Of a stretch of DNA of 64,000 nt, positions 24,808 through 33,913 are shown in pieces. Under the pieces are notes generated by a model. It was not told where the DNA came from and searched no databases. It saw nothing but the letters and a program-made list of their open reading frames with translations. Both the position numbers and the translations under genes were made by a program. Positions within the stretch are counted from its first letter, which is position 1, and the number at the start of each line of letters is the position of its first letter. Source of the stretch: Pseudomonas protegens CHA0 (GTDB lineage Bacteria; Pseudomonadota; Gammaproteobacteria; Pseudomonadales; Pseudomonadaceae); NCBI RefSeq assembly GCF_000397205.1, contig NC_021237.1:4589001-4653000 (forward strand). The letters are read 5' to 3'.

Positions 24808-25590
24808 TCAGAAGGCCAGCTTGTAACCAATGGAAAACAGCATGACCGCCAGGCACGGGCGCAGGATCTCGTCGGAAATGCGCCCGGTCATGTGGCTGCC
24901 GATCCAGATCCCGGGCAACGAGCCCATCAGCAGGAAACCCAGCAGGTGCCAGTCCATGTTGCCCATGCTGGCGTGGCCCAGGCCTGCCACCAGGGTCAGG
25001 GGCACGGCGTGGGCGATTTCAGTGCCCACCAGGCGCTTGGTGGCCAGGAACGGATAGAGGATGAACAGCGCCACGGTGCCCAGTGCACCGGCGCCGATGG
25101 AGGTCAAGGCAACCATGGTGCCCAGGATCACCCCGGTGACCACGGTCAGGCCATTGAGCCCGCCGGGGCTGGGCTGGTAGTCGCTGCCATGGCGCTGGGC
25201 GAAGGCCATGAGTTTCTTCTTGAAGACAATGGCCAGGGCCGTGAGCAGCAGGACGAACCCCAGACCCTGCTTGATCACCGCGTTCAGGGCCTGGGGGTCG
25301 GTGTCGAGATTCTTCAGGAACCACAGGGTCAGCGCCACCGCCGGCACGCTGCCCAGGGTCAGCCAGCCGGTGATGCGCCAGTCGATGTTGCGGTTCTTCT
25401 GGTGCACCAGCACCCCACCGGATTTGGTGATGGCCGCGTACAGCAGGTCGGTGCCCACGGCCGTCGCCGGGTTGATGCCGAACCAGAGCAGGATCGGGGT
25501 CATCAGCGAACCGCCCCCCACACCCGTCATGCCTACGATGAAACCCACTACCAGGCCCGCGACTACAAAACCGAAGTTACCCACATCCAT
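24808..25590 (-). CDS. TauE/SafE-family membrane protein
   Basis: 260 residues, about eight helices in two related halves. The signatures are VGFIVGMTGVGGGSLMTPIL in half one and VALTSIGAGALGTVALFIL in half two. Members export sulfite, sulfoacetate or related anions, or act as importers; the substrate is unassigned. ATG 25590 preferred (AGGG upstream); an in-frame ATG at 25611 would add seven residues. Upstream lies an A/T-rich region with possible regulator sites. Confidence 0.88.
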   Translation of the reverse strand: MDVGNFGFVVAGLVVGFIVGMTGVGGGSLMTPILLWFGINPATAVGTDLLYAAITKSGGVLVHQKNRNIDWRITGWLTLGSVPAVALTLWFLKNLDTDPQALNAVIKQGLGFVLLLTALAIVFKKKLMAFAQRHGSDYQPSPGGLNGLTVVTGVILGTMVALTSIGAGALGTVALFILYPFLATKRLVGTEIAHAVPLTLVAGLGHASMGNMDWHLLGFLLMGSLPGIWIGSHMTGRISDEILRPCLAVMLFSIGYKLAF

Positions 25591-25922
25591 CAATAAAGCC
25601 CTACAAATCACGCGGCCAGGTCAAAAACTGGCGGCAGCATAGCGGCTAAAGCTTATGTCCATTTATATGAATAAAATCTAACGTTATAACCAGGCCCATT
25701 TTTCTCATGCACAAGGCGCATGGCAGCCCCTGCGCAATTGCAGCCGCCACATGCCACGGCGCCCCTGGCACGCGGCTAAAAAAAACACTTGCCGACAGAC
25801 GCCGAACGCTCTGCGCTGCACATCAGGGCCGCGGCATCCGGTATTCTGCCTGACGCTTGCCGGGGCACCCGGCCTGGCACTCCCCCTGGCTCGTGCCCCA
25901 CACCCGATTCCAAGGAAGGCCC
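25591..25922. other. Divergent intergenic region, A/T-rich
   Basis: 332 bp between the TauE and patatin genes, with no convincing gene. The part 25645-25697 is strongly A/T-rich against a GC-rich background (TTATGTCCATTTATATGAAT, then AAAATCTAACGTTATAACC) and probably holds the TauE promoter and a regulator site. Only AAGGAAGG just before 25923 is clearly functional. Confidence 0.5.
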
Positions 25923-28523
25923 ATGACCTCTGCCGACACCTCGTACCAGATCGAGCACCAACGCATCCGCTTCAGGCGCCAGAGCCTGCAACAGGAAGCC
26001 CCCGAAACCGGCGCACCCGGCCGGGGCAACTGGGGGCTGGCACTGTCCGGTGGCGGCATTCGCAGTGCAACCTTCGGCCTTGGGGTGCTGCAGGCCATGG
26101 CCCGGGCTCCGGCCCCCGTCGTGGCGCAACCACAGCCTGCGGCCGCGCGCGAACACAGCCTGCTGTCGCGCATCGACTACCTGTCCACGGTCAGCGGCGG
26201 TGGCTATATCGGCAGTTTCTTCAGCAGCCTGTTCCTCCCCGGGCGCCTGCAGCCGCAGGCTCCCCAGGACCCGGTGGCCCATGCCGCCCACAGCGCCTAC
26301 CAGGCCCTGCGCTTCGAGCCGCCGGGGCGCATCAGCACCGGCGTCGACTACGCCACCCGGCCACCGGGCCAGGGCCCCGCGGCCTGGCTGCGGGAAAACG
26401 GCCGCTACCTGACCCCCACCGGCTCCGGTGACATGCTCTACGCCCTGGCCATGACCTGGCGCAACTGGCTGTCGCTGCATGCCATGATCGGCCTGCCCAT
26501 CGTGCTGCTGCTCAGCCTGCTGAGCCTGTTCCAGGTCCTGAGCCAGGCCAGCCTGCTGCTCTGGCCGCTGATGGCCGGTGTGCTGTTCGCCCTGCCCTGC
26601 GCCGTGGCGTACTGGCTGGTCATTCCCCAGGGCGACCTGGACCGGCCGCCGAGCATGGGCAACGCGGCGTACCGGATCATGCTCGGCATAGTCATCGGCC
26701 TGTGGCTCAGCGGCGCCCTGGCCTACTGGCTGGCCCAGTGGCAGGCCGTGGGCGCCCTGACCCTGGGCTGTGCCCTGGTGGGCAGCTGCGCCTTGCTGAT
26801 CACCCGGCAACTGGTGCGGCGCCTGGCCGACAACCGCGACCCGGCCAAGGACAACGCCTGCGCCAACAGCGTGCGCAACTATCGGGTGCAGATCACCCGC
26901 GCCCTGGGCCGGGCGATGGCCGCGGTGGCGGTGCTGGGTTTTCTCGCCCTGCTGGTGACTGCGGCCCAGGCGCTGTACAGCTACCTGCACGACCTGAGGG
27001 CCCTGGGCAGCCTACTGTTGCTGGTGGGCCTGGTGTGGCTGGTGCGGCGCCTGGCCCTGCTCAAGGATGAAAAACGCCTGCCGGGCTGGATGCACAAGCT
27101 GCCGCTGGACGTGCTCGCGCTGATTGCCGGCGGCCTGCTGCTGAGCCTGCTGTGCCTGTGCTGGGGCTTGCTGGTGCAGTGGATCGCCCACGACGGCGGG
27201 GTGGTGTCCGGCGACCACGCGGTGGCCTGGCGGCTGGCGGCGCTGAGCCTGCTGGCGGCCGTGCTGACCCACATCAGCGGGCGCTTCATCGGCTTCCTCA
27301 ATACCTCATCGCTGCAGGCCTTCTACTCGGCGCGGCTGATCCGCGCCTACCTGGGCGCCTCCAATGGCCGGCGCTTCAACGGCCCGGCCGCACAGCGCCG
27401 CACCTACATGAGCGTGGCCGAGCCCATGTCCAGCGACGACTTGTCGCTGCAGCAGTACTACGCCAGCCCCAGTGCCGGCCCGGTGCACTTGATCAACGTC
27501 ACCATGAACCTGACCGTCGACCCGGCCGAACAACTGGTGCAGCGCGACCGCAAGGGCAAGCCGCTGTGCATCGCGCCGAACTGGGCACCCGACAGCCCGG
27601 CCCCCAGCGCCGAATGCCCGGCAGAACGCTACATTCTCGATGGCACGGCCTATCGTCGCGACCTCGACCATGGCCCGGCCTCGGAGATCATGAGCCCGCT
27701 GACCCTGGGCCAGTGGATCGGCGTCTCCGGCGCCGCCTTCAGCACCGGCCTGGGCCGCGCCACCAGCCTCGGCATGTCGCTGGTGCTGGGGCTGGCCAAC
27801 GTGCGCCTGGGCATCTGGTGGCCCAGCCACTTCCTCGACCCCGGGCAACAGCACTGGGTGCCCCGGGACCTCAAGCCCTGGACCCGCTACGGCACCCAGG
27901 CCTACCTGTTCTATGAACTGACCGCGCGCTTTCACGGCTACCGCCGCGACTACCAGTACCTGTCAGACGGCGGGCACTTCGAAAACACCGGTACCTACGA
28001 ACTGCTGCGCAAGGAGCGCAAGGTGGAATTGATCGTCACCTGCGACGCCGGCTGCGACCCCGACTACCAGTTCGACGACCTGGCCAACCTGGTGCGCCTG
28101 GCGCGCATCGACCAGGCGCTGGAGATCCGCGAAGACCCGGGGGTTCTGAGCCATCCGCAGCTCAAGACGGTGTTTGCCAGCCTTGAGGAATTCCGCCAGC
28201 CACCGAGCGCCGAGAACCAGAAATGCGCCCTGCTGCTCAACGTCCATGCCCACTCCCCGGGCAGTGACGATGACCTGTGCCAGACGCCCCACTGCCGGAT
28301 CCTGGTGCTCAAGCCCCGGCTGATCGCCGGACTGACGCCGGACGTGCTGAACTACGCCCGGACCAATCCGGGCTTTCCCAACCAGAGCACCGTGGACCAG
28401 TTTTTCGACGAGGCGCAATTCGAGAGTTACCGGCAACTGGGCCTGAGCATTGGCCAGGCAGTCTTCGGCACCCAGTGCCAGCCCAGCGAGATTGCCCAGG
28501 CGCTGTGGCGGTATCTGCAATAG
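25923..28523 (+). CDS. Patatin-like phospholipase with inserted membrane domain
   Basis: 866 residues. The patatin domain is split. The oxyanion loop LSGGGIRSATFGLGVLQ lies at about 40-56 and the nucleophile loop TVSGGGYIGSF at about 88, with Ser in a non-canonical TxSxG setting. The catalytic Asp motif SDGGHFENTG comes only at about 680. Between them, about 180-480, are seven to eight hydrophobic segments (MIGLPIVLLLSLLSLFQVL and others). This makes it an inner-membrane lipid hydrolase with the active site assembled around a membrane insert. ATG 25923 follows AAGGAAGG. The substrate is unknown; patatins cleave acyl chains from phospholipids. It is not part of an obvious secretion or defence cluster. 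Confidence 0.88.
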   Translation: MTSADTSYQIEHQRIRFRRQSLQQEAPETGAPGRGNWGLALSGGGIRSATFGLGVLQAMARAPAPVVAQPQPAAAREHSLLSRIDYLSTVSGGGYIGSFFSSLFLPGRLQPQAPQDPVAHAAHSAYQALRFEPPGRISTGVDYATRPPGQGPAAWLRENGRYLTPTGSGDMLYALAMTWRNWLSLHAMIGLPIVLLLSLLSLFQVLSQASLLLWPLMAGVLFALPCAVAYWLVIPQGDLDRPPSMGNAAYRIMLGIVIGLWLSGALAYWLAQWQAVGALTLGCALVGSCALLITRQLVRRLADNRDPAKDNACANSVRNYRVQITRALGRAMAAVAVLGFLALLVTAAQALYSYLHDLRALGSLLLLVGLVWLVRRLALLKDEKRLPGWMHKLPLDVLALIAGGLLLSLLCLCWGLLVQWIAHDGGVVSGDHAVAWRLAALSLLAAVLTHISGRFIGFLNTSSLQAFYSARLIRAYLGASNGRRFNGPAAQRRTYMSVAEPMSSDDLSLQQYYASPSAGPVHLINVTMNLTVDPAEQLVQRDRKGKPLCIAPNWAPDSPAPSAECPAERYILDGTAYRRDLDHGPASEIMSPLTLGQWIGVSGAAFSTGLGRATSLGMSLVLGLANVRLGIWWPSHFLDPGQQHWVPRDLKPWTRYGTQAYLFYELTARFHGYRRDYQYLSDGGHFENTGTYELLRKERKVELIVTCDAGCDPDYQFDDLANLVRLARIDQALEIREDPGVLSHPQLKTVFASLEEFRQPPSAENQKCALLLNVHAHSPGSDDDLCQTPHCRILVLKPRLIAGLTPDVLNYARTNPGFPNQSTVDQFFDEAQFESYRQLGLSIGQAVFGTQCQPSEIAQALWRYLQ

Positions 28524-28541
28524 CCCCGGCAGCGCCGGGGC
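28523..28541. terminator. GC-rich hairpin between convergent genes
   Basis: Perfect 8-bp stem GCCCCGGC / GCCGGGGC around AGC, beginning at the patatin stop. There is no T-run on either side, so it may be an mRNA-stabilising hairpin or a weak bidirectional terminator. Confidence 0.45.
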
Positions 28542-28548
28542 CTGCCGG

Positions 28549-29079
28549 TCAAGGGGTCTTGTGCCGCTTCACCGCTTCCAGCCATTGCGCTTCAAGGCGT
28601 TCCTGGTGCGGGTCGATGCCATGCTCGGCCAGCAGCGCCAGATGCCGCTCCACCTCACCGTGCATCTGCCCGTGGGCGCTGGAGTTGGCGTCCAGCTGGT
28701 GCATCTGGATCAGCCCCAGGTGATAGAAGCGCAGCAGCTTGAGGGCCGCAGGATCACCCGCCGCCACCCCGGCGGTGACCTGGTGCATAACGTTGGTCAC
28801 CCGCATCAGGCTGCGCTTGAGGCGCCAGCCATAGACCGCCGCAGCCATCCACGGCTTGCTCCAGAACACACTGCGCAACAACGCCGCGCTGATCAGCAGG
28901 CCGGTGAATACACCTGCCGCGTTCCACAGCAGGTTGTCCCCGCCGGGCTGGCCGAACAGCGCCACCGCCGCGCTGGAAAACAGCATGGCCAGGGCAATGA
29001 ACACCAGCGCGATGATCAAGGTGCTGCGCCGGGTTTGCCGACGGTAAGTCTCAGGGTCCTGCGGGGTGATGACGAACAT
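28549..29079 (-). CDS. Two-helix membrane protein, DUF3087-like
   Basis: 176 residues. It starts MFVITPQDPETYRRQTRRST, which I associate with the DUF3087 family. Two membrane helices follow (IIALVFIALAMLFSSAAVAL and AAGVFTGLLISAALL), then a helical cytoplasmic tail (LRFYHLGLIQMHQLDANSSA). A TTG at 29097 is in frame, but GGAG just downstream of it better serves ATG 29079. No known function. It converges on the patatin gene. Confidence 0.75.
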   Translation of the reverse strand: MFVITPQDPETYRRQTRRSTLIIALVFIALAMLFSSAAVALFGQPGGDNLLWNAAGVFTGLLISAALLRSVFWSKPWMAAAVYGWRLKRSLMRVTNVMHQVTAGVAAGDPAALKLLRFYHLGLIQMHQLDANSSAHGQMHGEVERHLALLAEHGIDPHQERLEAQWLEAVKRHKTP

Positions 29080-29213
29080 GGGCGCGACGGGCTCCAATGG
29101 CTGAACGTGAGTGGCTGGCGCGCATTATCACCGCTGGACCGGCCGCCGGTGGGTTAAACGGGAAAAATATCCCATTAGGCTGATCCAGGTCGGTGTATTC
29201 CCCTGCCCCCGCG

Positions 29214-30692
29214 TCAACGCCGCTGCAACGACCGCCCCAGGCGCCGCCAGCCCAGCACCACCCCGCTGGCGCTGACCAGCAAACCTCCGGCGCTGAAGGC
29301 GATCATCCACAGATCCCACAACGGCCGGTTGGCCAGCAGCGGCAGCCAGTCCCAACTGTGCAGCAGGGCGAACAGCCAGCGCGAGGCGCGGCGCGGCTGG
29401 TCCAGTTGGCCGACGATGGCGCCGGTGTGCAGGTCCAGGTGCAGCCAGGTGTGCGCCGGGTCGTCGAAACGCACCCGCAGCACCGGCAGGCGCTGCTGCA
29501 GGTGGCCCATCATGCTTTGCGGTTCCCGGGCGTAGTAATAGAAGTCGTAGGCGGCAAGTTGCTCGACGAGCATCGGTTGCCCTGGCCGGATGGCCCAGGC
29601 CGCCTGCTGCAAGGTGCCGGGGTGGAACCGGCGCTGGACCCGATCCCCGGCCATGTCGAAGATCCGCGTACGCCCGGCGCCGTCATAGCCAATCACATAC
29701 CCCTTGCCGGCGATCATCCGCCACTCCAGTTCCCGGGCCTGCAGGCCGTCATCGGCAAAGCGTTGCAGGATCTGCCCGGCATTCAGCGGGAAGGCCAGGG
29801 CGCCCAGTGGACCACCCTGGTACGCCGCCACCGACAAGGGCTGGGCGCTGCTGAAGAGCTTCCACGGGTTCATCGACATCAGGCCACTGAAGATCCAGGT
29901 GATCAGCAGCACGCCGAACAGCATGCCCCCCAGGTGATGCCAGCGGGCAAAACCCTGGTACGGCGAGTGCGAGCCGTTGCGGTAGGTGCGCTTGAAGCGC
30001 CAGCGCAGCACGCCCACCGCCAGGCCGAGCACCGCCATCAGGGTGGCGGCCAGGGACAGGTAGGTGACGATCGGCCCCCAGGCGCCATCGATGCCGATGC
30101 CCCGCAACGGGTACAGCCAGTGCAGCCAGGCGCCGATCCAGTTCCAGCCGCGTTCGCTGGCGGTAGCGTCACGCACCACCTCGCCGGTGGTGCCGGAGAT
30201 ATACAGCAGGCGCCGCTCGGCATCGGCAATGGCCACCCGGTGCAGCGGCCGGTCGGCATCCAGGGCCCGGGACAGGCTCCACATGTCTTCCTGCACGACG
30301 CCACGATCACGCGCCACCGCTTCGGGGGCGAACTGGCAGGCCGCGGCCAGGGCTTCGACCCTATCGGGGGGCGCCGCCGACAGGCCGCTGTGGGAGTCGA
30401 CCGCCACCTTGCGCGGCCCGGGGTATTCAAGGATGTAGCGCGGCTGCCCCGCCACCGTGGTCAGGCGGATGCGGGTGGGCGGCTGGTGCGGATCGGCGGC
30501 GTGCAGCACCTGCCCCAGGTCGGCTGGGGCAGGCTCCAGTTGCAGCACCGGCAGGTGGGCCAGGTGCTCGGCCGGGGTCAGCTTGGGGTAGCCGACATAC
30601 AGCATCACCACCCCGGAGATAAACCACAGGGCCATGAACAGGCAGGCAACGATGCCCAGCCAACGGTGCCAGAGGTACAGGTAACGCTTCAT
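29214..30692 (-). CDS. PepSY-domain membrane protein (putative ferric/metal reductase)
   Basis: 492 residues. N-terminal helix with the family's histidine (KRYLYLWHRWLGIVACLFMA). Periplasmic PepSY repeats follow (PRYILEYPGPRKVAVDSHSG and RIFDMAGDRVQRRFHPGTLQ), with further helices at about 240-265 (YLSLAATLMAVLGLAVGVL), 295-310 and 450-475. PepSY/FoxB-like membrane proteins next to TonB receptors are thought to reduce ferric siderophores or metal complexes in the periplasm. It lies 53 bp downstream of a TonB-receptor gene and is probably co-transcribed. A perfect 10-bp hairpin sits in the spacer. Confidence 0.82.
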   Translation of the reverse strand: MKRYLYLWHRWLGIVACLFMALWFISGVVMLYVGYPKLTPAEHLAHLPVLQLEPAPADLGQVLHAADPHQPPTRIRLTTVAGQPRYILEYPGPRKVAVDSHSGLSAAPPDRVEALAAACQFAPEAVARDRGVVQEDMWSLSRALDADRPLHRVAIADAERRLLYISGTTGEVVRDATASERGWNWIGAWLHWLYPLRGIGIDGAWGPIVTYLSLAATLMAVLGLAVGVLRWRFKRTYRNGSHSPYQGFARWHHLGGMLFGVLLITWIFSGLMSMNPWKLFSSAQPLSVAAYQGGPLGALAFPLNAGQILQRFADDGLQARELEWRMIAGKGYVIGYDGAGRTRIFDMAGDRVQRRFHPGTLQQAAWAIRPGQPMLVEQLAAYDFYYYAREPQSMMGHLQQRLPVLRVRFDDPAHTWLHLDLHTGAIVGQLDQPRRASRWLFALLHSWDWLPLLANRPLWDLWMIAFSAGGLLVSASGVVLGWRRLGRSLQRR

Positions 30693-30712
30693 CACGGGCA
30701 ACTCGCAGATGC

Positions 30713-30736
30713 GCGGGGCGCCACCGGGCGCCCCGC
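30713..30736 (-). other. Intercistronic hairpin
   Basis: Perfect 10-bp arms GCGGGGCGCC and GGCGCCCCGC, with loop ACCG, between the TonB receptor and the PepSY gene. There is no T-run. It probably protects or tunes the mRNA and is not a terminator. Confidence 0.55.
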
Positions 30737-30745
30737 TGGCTCAGG

Positions 30746-32914
30746 TTAAAAGCGCGTTTGCAGCGCCAGTTCGAAGGTCCGCGGCGCCCCCAGGTACAGC
30801 TGGCTCTGCGCGGTGGTGCGGGCGTAGACCTGATCGGTGAGGTTGCGCACCCGCCCGGTGATCCGCGTATCGGCGCTCACCTGATAGCCGACAAAGGCAC
30901 CGAAGATCGTGTAGGCCGGCGCGTAGCGGCTGTTGGCCGCATTGGCGTACATCGAAGACACGTAGCGGGCGTCGCTGCCCACCTGCCAGGACGGCGCCAG
31001 GTCATAGGTCAGCCACAGGTTGCCGACCTTGTCCGGAGTGTTGGTAGGCCTGTTGCCCTTGCGCGATACCGGGCGCCCGCCGACGTTTTCATAGAACTCG
31101 TCGTATTGAGCATCGACGTAGGCGAAGTTGCCTTCGGCCAGCAGCCTGGGCGTCACCCGCAGCGATGCCGCCAGTTCCACGCCCCGGGAAGACTGCTGCC
31201 CCACCGGTTGGCTGCTGCCGGGGTTGCTCGGGTCGGCGGTGGACAGGTTCTTGCGCTCGATGCGGTAGGCGGCCAGGGTCGCCGAGCCGCGGCCGTCGAG
31301 GAAATCGAACTTGCTGCCGACCTCCCACTGGTTGCCGGTGCTCAGGTCGAAGTCGCGCACCTGGCCATAGCTGGCGGTGGTCAGGATGCCCGCCGGCGGG
31401 TCGGCGGCGGTGCTGTATTGCACGTACACGTTGGCCGCCGGGGTCAGCTCGTAGACCAGCCCCAGGCGCCCGGTGGTCGGGCGGTATTTACGCTGGAAAA
31501 ACGCCGGGTTGGCCTCGGTGACGGCGCGGTAGTTGGTCACCTGCAGGTCGATCTGGTCGTGGCGCAGGCCGCTGAGCAGGGACAGGCGCTCGCTCAGTTG
31601 CAGGCGGTTTTCCAGGAACAGGGCCCAGGTGTCCACCTGGTTGCGGCGGTTCTTGTCGAAGCCGCGCTGCATGCCGGGCAAGTCCCAGAAGCTGCCCGGG
31701 TCGAAATCGCCCGGATCAACGCCGGGCAGTGAGCCCGACACCGAGCGCGGGAAGTTGCTCATCACGTTGTGGCTGTAGTCGATGCCCGCCGACCATTGGC
31801 TGTCCAGGCCGAACAGCGTGTTGTGATGCAGCAGCTCGAAGCGGTTGCCATTGAGTTCCTGGGCGTGGCGCTGGAGCAGGATGCCGGAACGCACCACCTG
31901 GCTGTTGTCGCTGCTGTAGGCGTAGGTCTCCAGGTTGCGGTATTCGCGGTCGGCGTTGTAGTGGTACAGGGTGTTGCGCAGCGAAGTACGGTCATCGACC
32001 TGATAGTCGATGATCGAGCGCAACCACTGCACCCGCTGTTCGTAACGCCCATCGCGGACGTTGTAGTTCTCGAAGCGCCGGCTCTTGTCCACCTCCATCT
32101 TGCCCCCCAACGGGTTCAGCGCCGGGGTGCCCCAGTAGGGGCTGTCGACGCGCTCGTCCTGGTACTCGTAGGCCAGGGTGTGGGACAGCTGGTCGTTGAA
32201 GTCCGTCAGCAGGGAGAAGGCCGTGGTCCAGGCGTCGCGCTGTTCACGGTCGACATAACCGTTGCTGGTGGTGTGGCTGAGGTCCAGGCGCGCGTAATGC
32301 CGCGGGCCGGCCCCCTCGTTCAGCGCGTGGTTGAAGCCGAAGGAGGTTTCAGTGCTGTCGTAGGAGCCATAGCTGACCCGCCCTTCATTGAACGACTCGG
32401 TGCGCGACGGCAGCTTGGTGATGTAGTTGATCGAACCGCCCACCGCGCCGGCGCCGTAGAGAAAGCTCGACGGCCCGCCGACGGCCTCGACCCGGTCGTA
32501 GATCCAGCTGTCCACCGGGCGCGCGGCGATGGAGTCGTACTGCACGCTGATGCCATTGAACAATTGGGTGATCTGCGCCCCTGAGAAGCCGCGATAGGAC
32601 ACGAAGCCCGGCACCCCGGGGGACGAGGCCGCGTTCATCCCCGGCACGCTGGCCAGGATGTCCTGGGTATTGGCGGCGCCGCGCTGCTCGATCTGCTGGC
32701 GGTTGACCACACTGATCGAAGCCGGGGTTTCCCGGGGCGTCAGGCCCAGGCGCGAACCGGTGCTGCCCTGGGTATCGAGTTGCAGGCCGACCTTGCGTTC
32801 TTCGTCGGTGCTGATGCGCATCTGCGGCAACTCCAGCGGGGAGTCGGCCAGGGCATTGAACGACAGGGCGCAGCACAGCGCCGCGCAGTGGGGGGAGCGA
32901 TTGAGGTGTTTCAT
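30746..32914 (-). CDS. TonB-dependent outer-membrane receptor
   Basis: 722 residues: short signal peptide (CALSFNALA), no STN domain, plug with TPRETPASISVVNRQQIEQR and YGAGAVGGSINYITKLPS, then a barrel ending in Phe (FELALQTRF). It is of the siderophore-receptor type and, lacking the signalling extension, is not a transducer. The ligand is unknown. Upstream is a DUF2946 gene and downstream a PepSY gene, a set common in Pseudomonas for metal-complex uptake. I saw no Fur box nearby, so copper or another metal is possible as well as iron. Confidence 0.9.
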   Translation of the reverse strand: MKHLNRSPHCAALCCALSFNALADSPLELPQMRISTDEERKVGLQLDTQGSTGSRLGLTPRETPASISVVNRQQIEQRGAANTQDILASVPGMNAASSPGVPGFVSYRGFSGAQITQLFNGISVQYDSIAARPVDSWIYDRVEAVGGPSSFLYGAGAVGGSINYITKLPSRTESFNEGRVSYGSYDSTETSFGFNHALNEGAGPRHYARLDLSHTTSNGYVDREQRDAWTTAFSLLTDFNDQLSHTLAYEYQDERVDSPYWGTPALNPLGGKMEVDKSRRFENYNVRDGRYEQRVQWLRSIIDYQVDDRTSLRNTLYHYNADREYRNLETYAYSSDNSQVVRSGILLQRHAQELNGNRFELLHHNTLFGLDSQWSAGIDYSHNVMSNFPRSVSGSLPGVDPGDFDPGSFWDLPGMQRGFDKNRRNQVDTWALFLENRLQLSERLSLLSGLRHDQIDLQVTNYRAVTEANPAFFQRKYRPTTGRLGLVYELTPAANVYVQYSTAADPPAGILTTASYGQVRDFDLSTGNQWEVGSKFDFLDGRGSATLAAYRIERKNLSTADPSNPGSSQPVGQQSSRGVELAASLRVTPRLLAEGNFAYVDAQYDEFYENVGGRPVSRKGNRPTNTPDKVGNLWLTYDLAPSWQVGSDARYVSSMYANAANSRYAPAYTIFGAFVGYQVSADTRITGRVRNLTDQVYARTTAQSQLYLGAPRTFELALQTRF

Positions 32915-32958
32915 GGACTCGGACTCGAAAAAAAATCATCGAACAGCGTCCGGCAGCA

Positions 32959-33029
32959 GTCGCCGGAGCGACCGTGCAGCTAGTGCCGGAGGACGAGAAA
33001 GCGCGACCGCCGATGACGGTCGCCGGAGC
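32959..33029. repeat. Short direct repeat and hairpin in the DUF2946-receptor spacer
   Basis: GTCGCCGGAGCGA occurs at 32959-32971 and again at 33017-33029. Between them GCGACCG-CCGATGA-CGGTCGC (33001-33021) forms a perfect 7-bp hairpin. The role is unknown. Confidence 0.45.
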
Positions 33030-33032
33030 GAG

Positions 33033-33416
33033 TCAGCCCAGAGGAGGTGCCCGGGGATTGAGCGCAGGCCAGCAAGAGCGCGGCGGTGCCTTGCTGCGCT
33101 GCTCGCCCCCCAGCCGTGGCGGGCGTTGGCGGCGCAGCATCCAGCCCAGGCAAAACAGCAGCGCGATGCCCAGGCTCACGGCCGAGCACAATGGGCACAT
33201 GAACGTGCTCAACCCACCGGCGACGGCCTGATCGCTGAAGTCGCCGTCCAGGGCCGGGCCCGGGTTGCCCATGGCGGAACAGAATTGCCCGCCGACGCCA
33301 TTGAGCTCCAGCCCGGCCATCTGCCCGTGGCCCAGGCCACAGACGAACACGTTGAACAGCACGCAGAAATACAGCGTCCAGGCAATGTGGGGGCGATGGG
33401 GGGAGGCATGGGTCAT
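33033..33416 (-). CDS. DUF2946-family protein
   Basis: 127 residues. Hydrophobic N-terminus (AWTLYFCVLFNVFVCGLGHG), Cys-containing motifs CSAMG and MCPLCSA, and a second hydrophobic stretch (AVSLGIALLFCLGWML). These are hallmarks of DUF2946, a small family often found beside TonB receptors and copper genes. The cysteines, His30 and Met residues suggest metal contact. It is first in the order DUF2946-receptor-PepSY, with 118 bp to the receptor gene. The C-terminal 30 residues (basic, Pro-rich) look unstructured. Confidence 0.75.
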   Translation of the reverse strand: MTHASPHRPHIAWTLYFCVLFNVFVCGLGHGQMAGLELNGVGGQFCSAMGNPGPALDGDFSDQAVAGGLSTFMCPLCSAVSLGIALLFCLGWMLRRQRPPRLGGEQRSKAPPRSCWPALNPRAPPLG

Positions 33417-33600
33417 GGCGGCAAGATTAACAGTGAAAAAAGCGGCGGAAAATCACCCATGCAGGGCAAGCGAGACTCATGGGCCTGCCAGCGGTGAGGT
33501 TGTGGCGAGCTTTATAGCCGACTCCCGAAGAGTGCAGTGTCGGACCAGAACTAAAAAGAAGGCGCATCGCCTCACCTTCAAAGCAGCTCCCAGCCCATAC

Positions 33601-33714
33601 GGTCCCTGTAGCCGCCGCAGGCTGCGAACGACTGCGAAGCAGGCGCCGCGCTTGAGAGCGCTGAAGGTCCTGCGGCCCTTGTCGCAGCCTCGCAAGCTCG
33701 GCAGCGGCTACAAG
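33601..33714. repeat. Inverted REP-like pair, 'gtagccgc' family
   Basis: One unit reads TGTAGCCGCCGCAGGCTGCG (33607-33626). The second, in opposite orientation, reads CTTGTCGCAGCCTCGCAAGC then TCGGCAGCGGCTACAA. Units of the same family occur at 14551-14603 and 47818-47930. Confidence 0.7.
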
Positions 33715-33783
33715 CAGCGTCACCCTTCATCCTTATCGCCAGGCTATGTGCCCCAGCGCACAGACAACCCTCGCCTCTGCCCG

Positions 33784-33807
33784 GCAACCTCAAGGTTGCA
33801 GATTTTT
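33784..33807 (+). terminator. Terminator-like hairpin in the leader of the glucan synthase gene
   Basis: GCAACC-TCAA-GGTTGC followed by AGATTTTT. Arms are perfect over 6 bp with a 4-base loop, then five T. No plus-strand gene ends just before it, so it may be an attenuator about 105 bp upstream of the start. Confidence 0.4.
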
Positions 33808-33913
33808 GCCTGACACGCTCGTCGCGACGGTGCCTCGATTTGACCGCACGCCCCGCTCCCGGCCCTCCCTCGCACCCCGTGCCGAGGGACGGCTCTGTTA
33901 TGCCAAGGAAAAC

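Larger units (their letters stand above)
33417..33913. other. Intergenic region before the glucan synthase gene
   Basis: 497 bp between divergent genes without a convincing gene. It contains an inverted pair of 'gtagccgc'-family repeats (33601-33714), a terminator-like hairpin (33784-33807) and the ribosome site AAGGAA for the gene at 33914. The promoter for the DUF2946 gene should lie near 33420-33500; no Fur box was seen there. Confidence 0.6.

Noticed and set aside
28523..29097. A defence-system reading of the patatin and its neighbour
   Set aside because: Patatins occur in some anti-phage systems, but no nucleotide cyclase, TIR, ubiquitin-like or other defence genes are adjacent.
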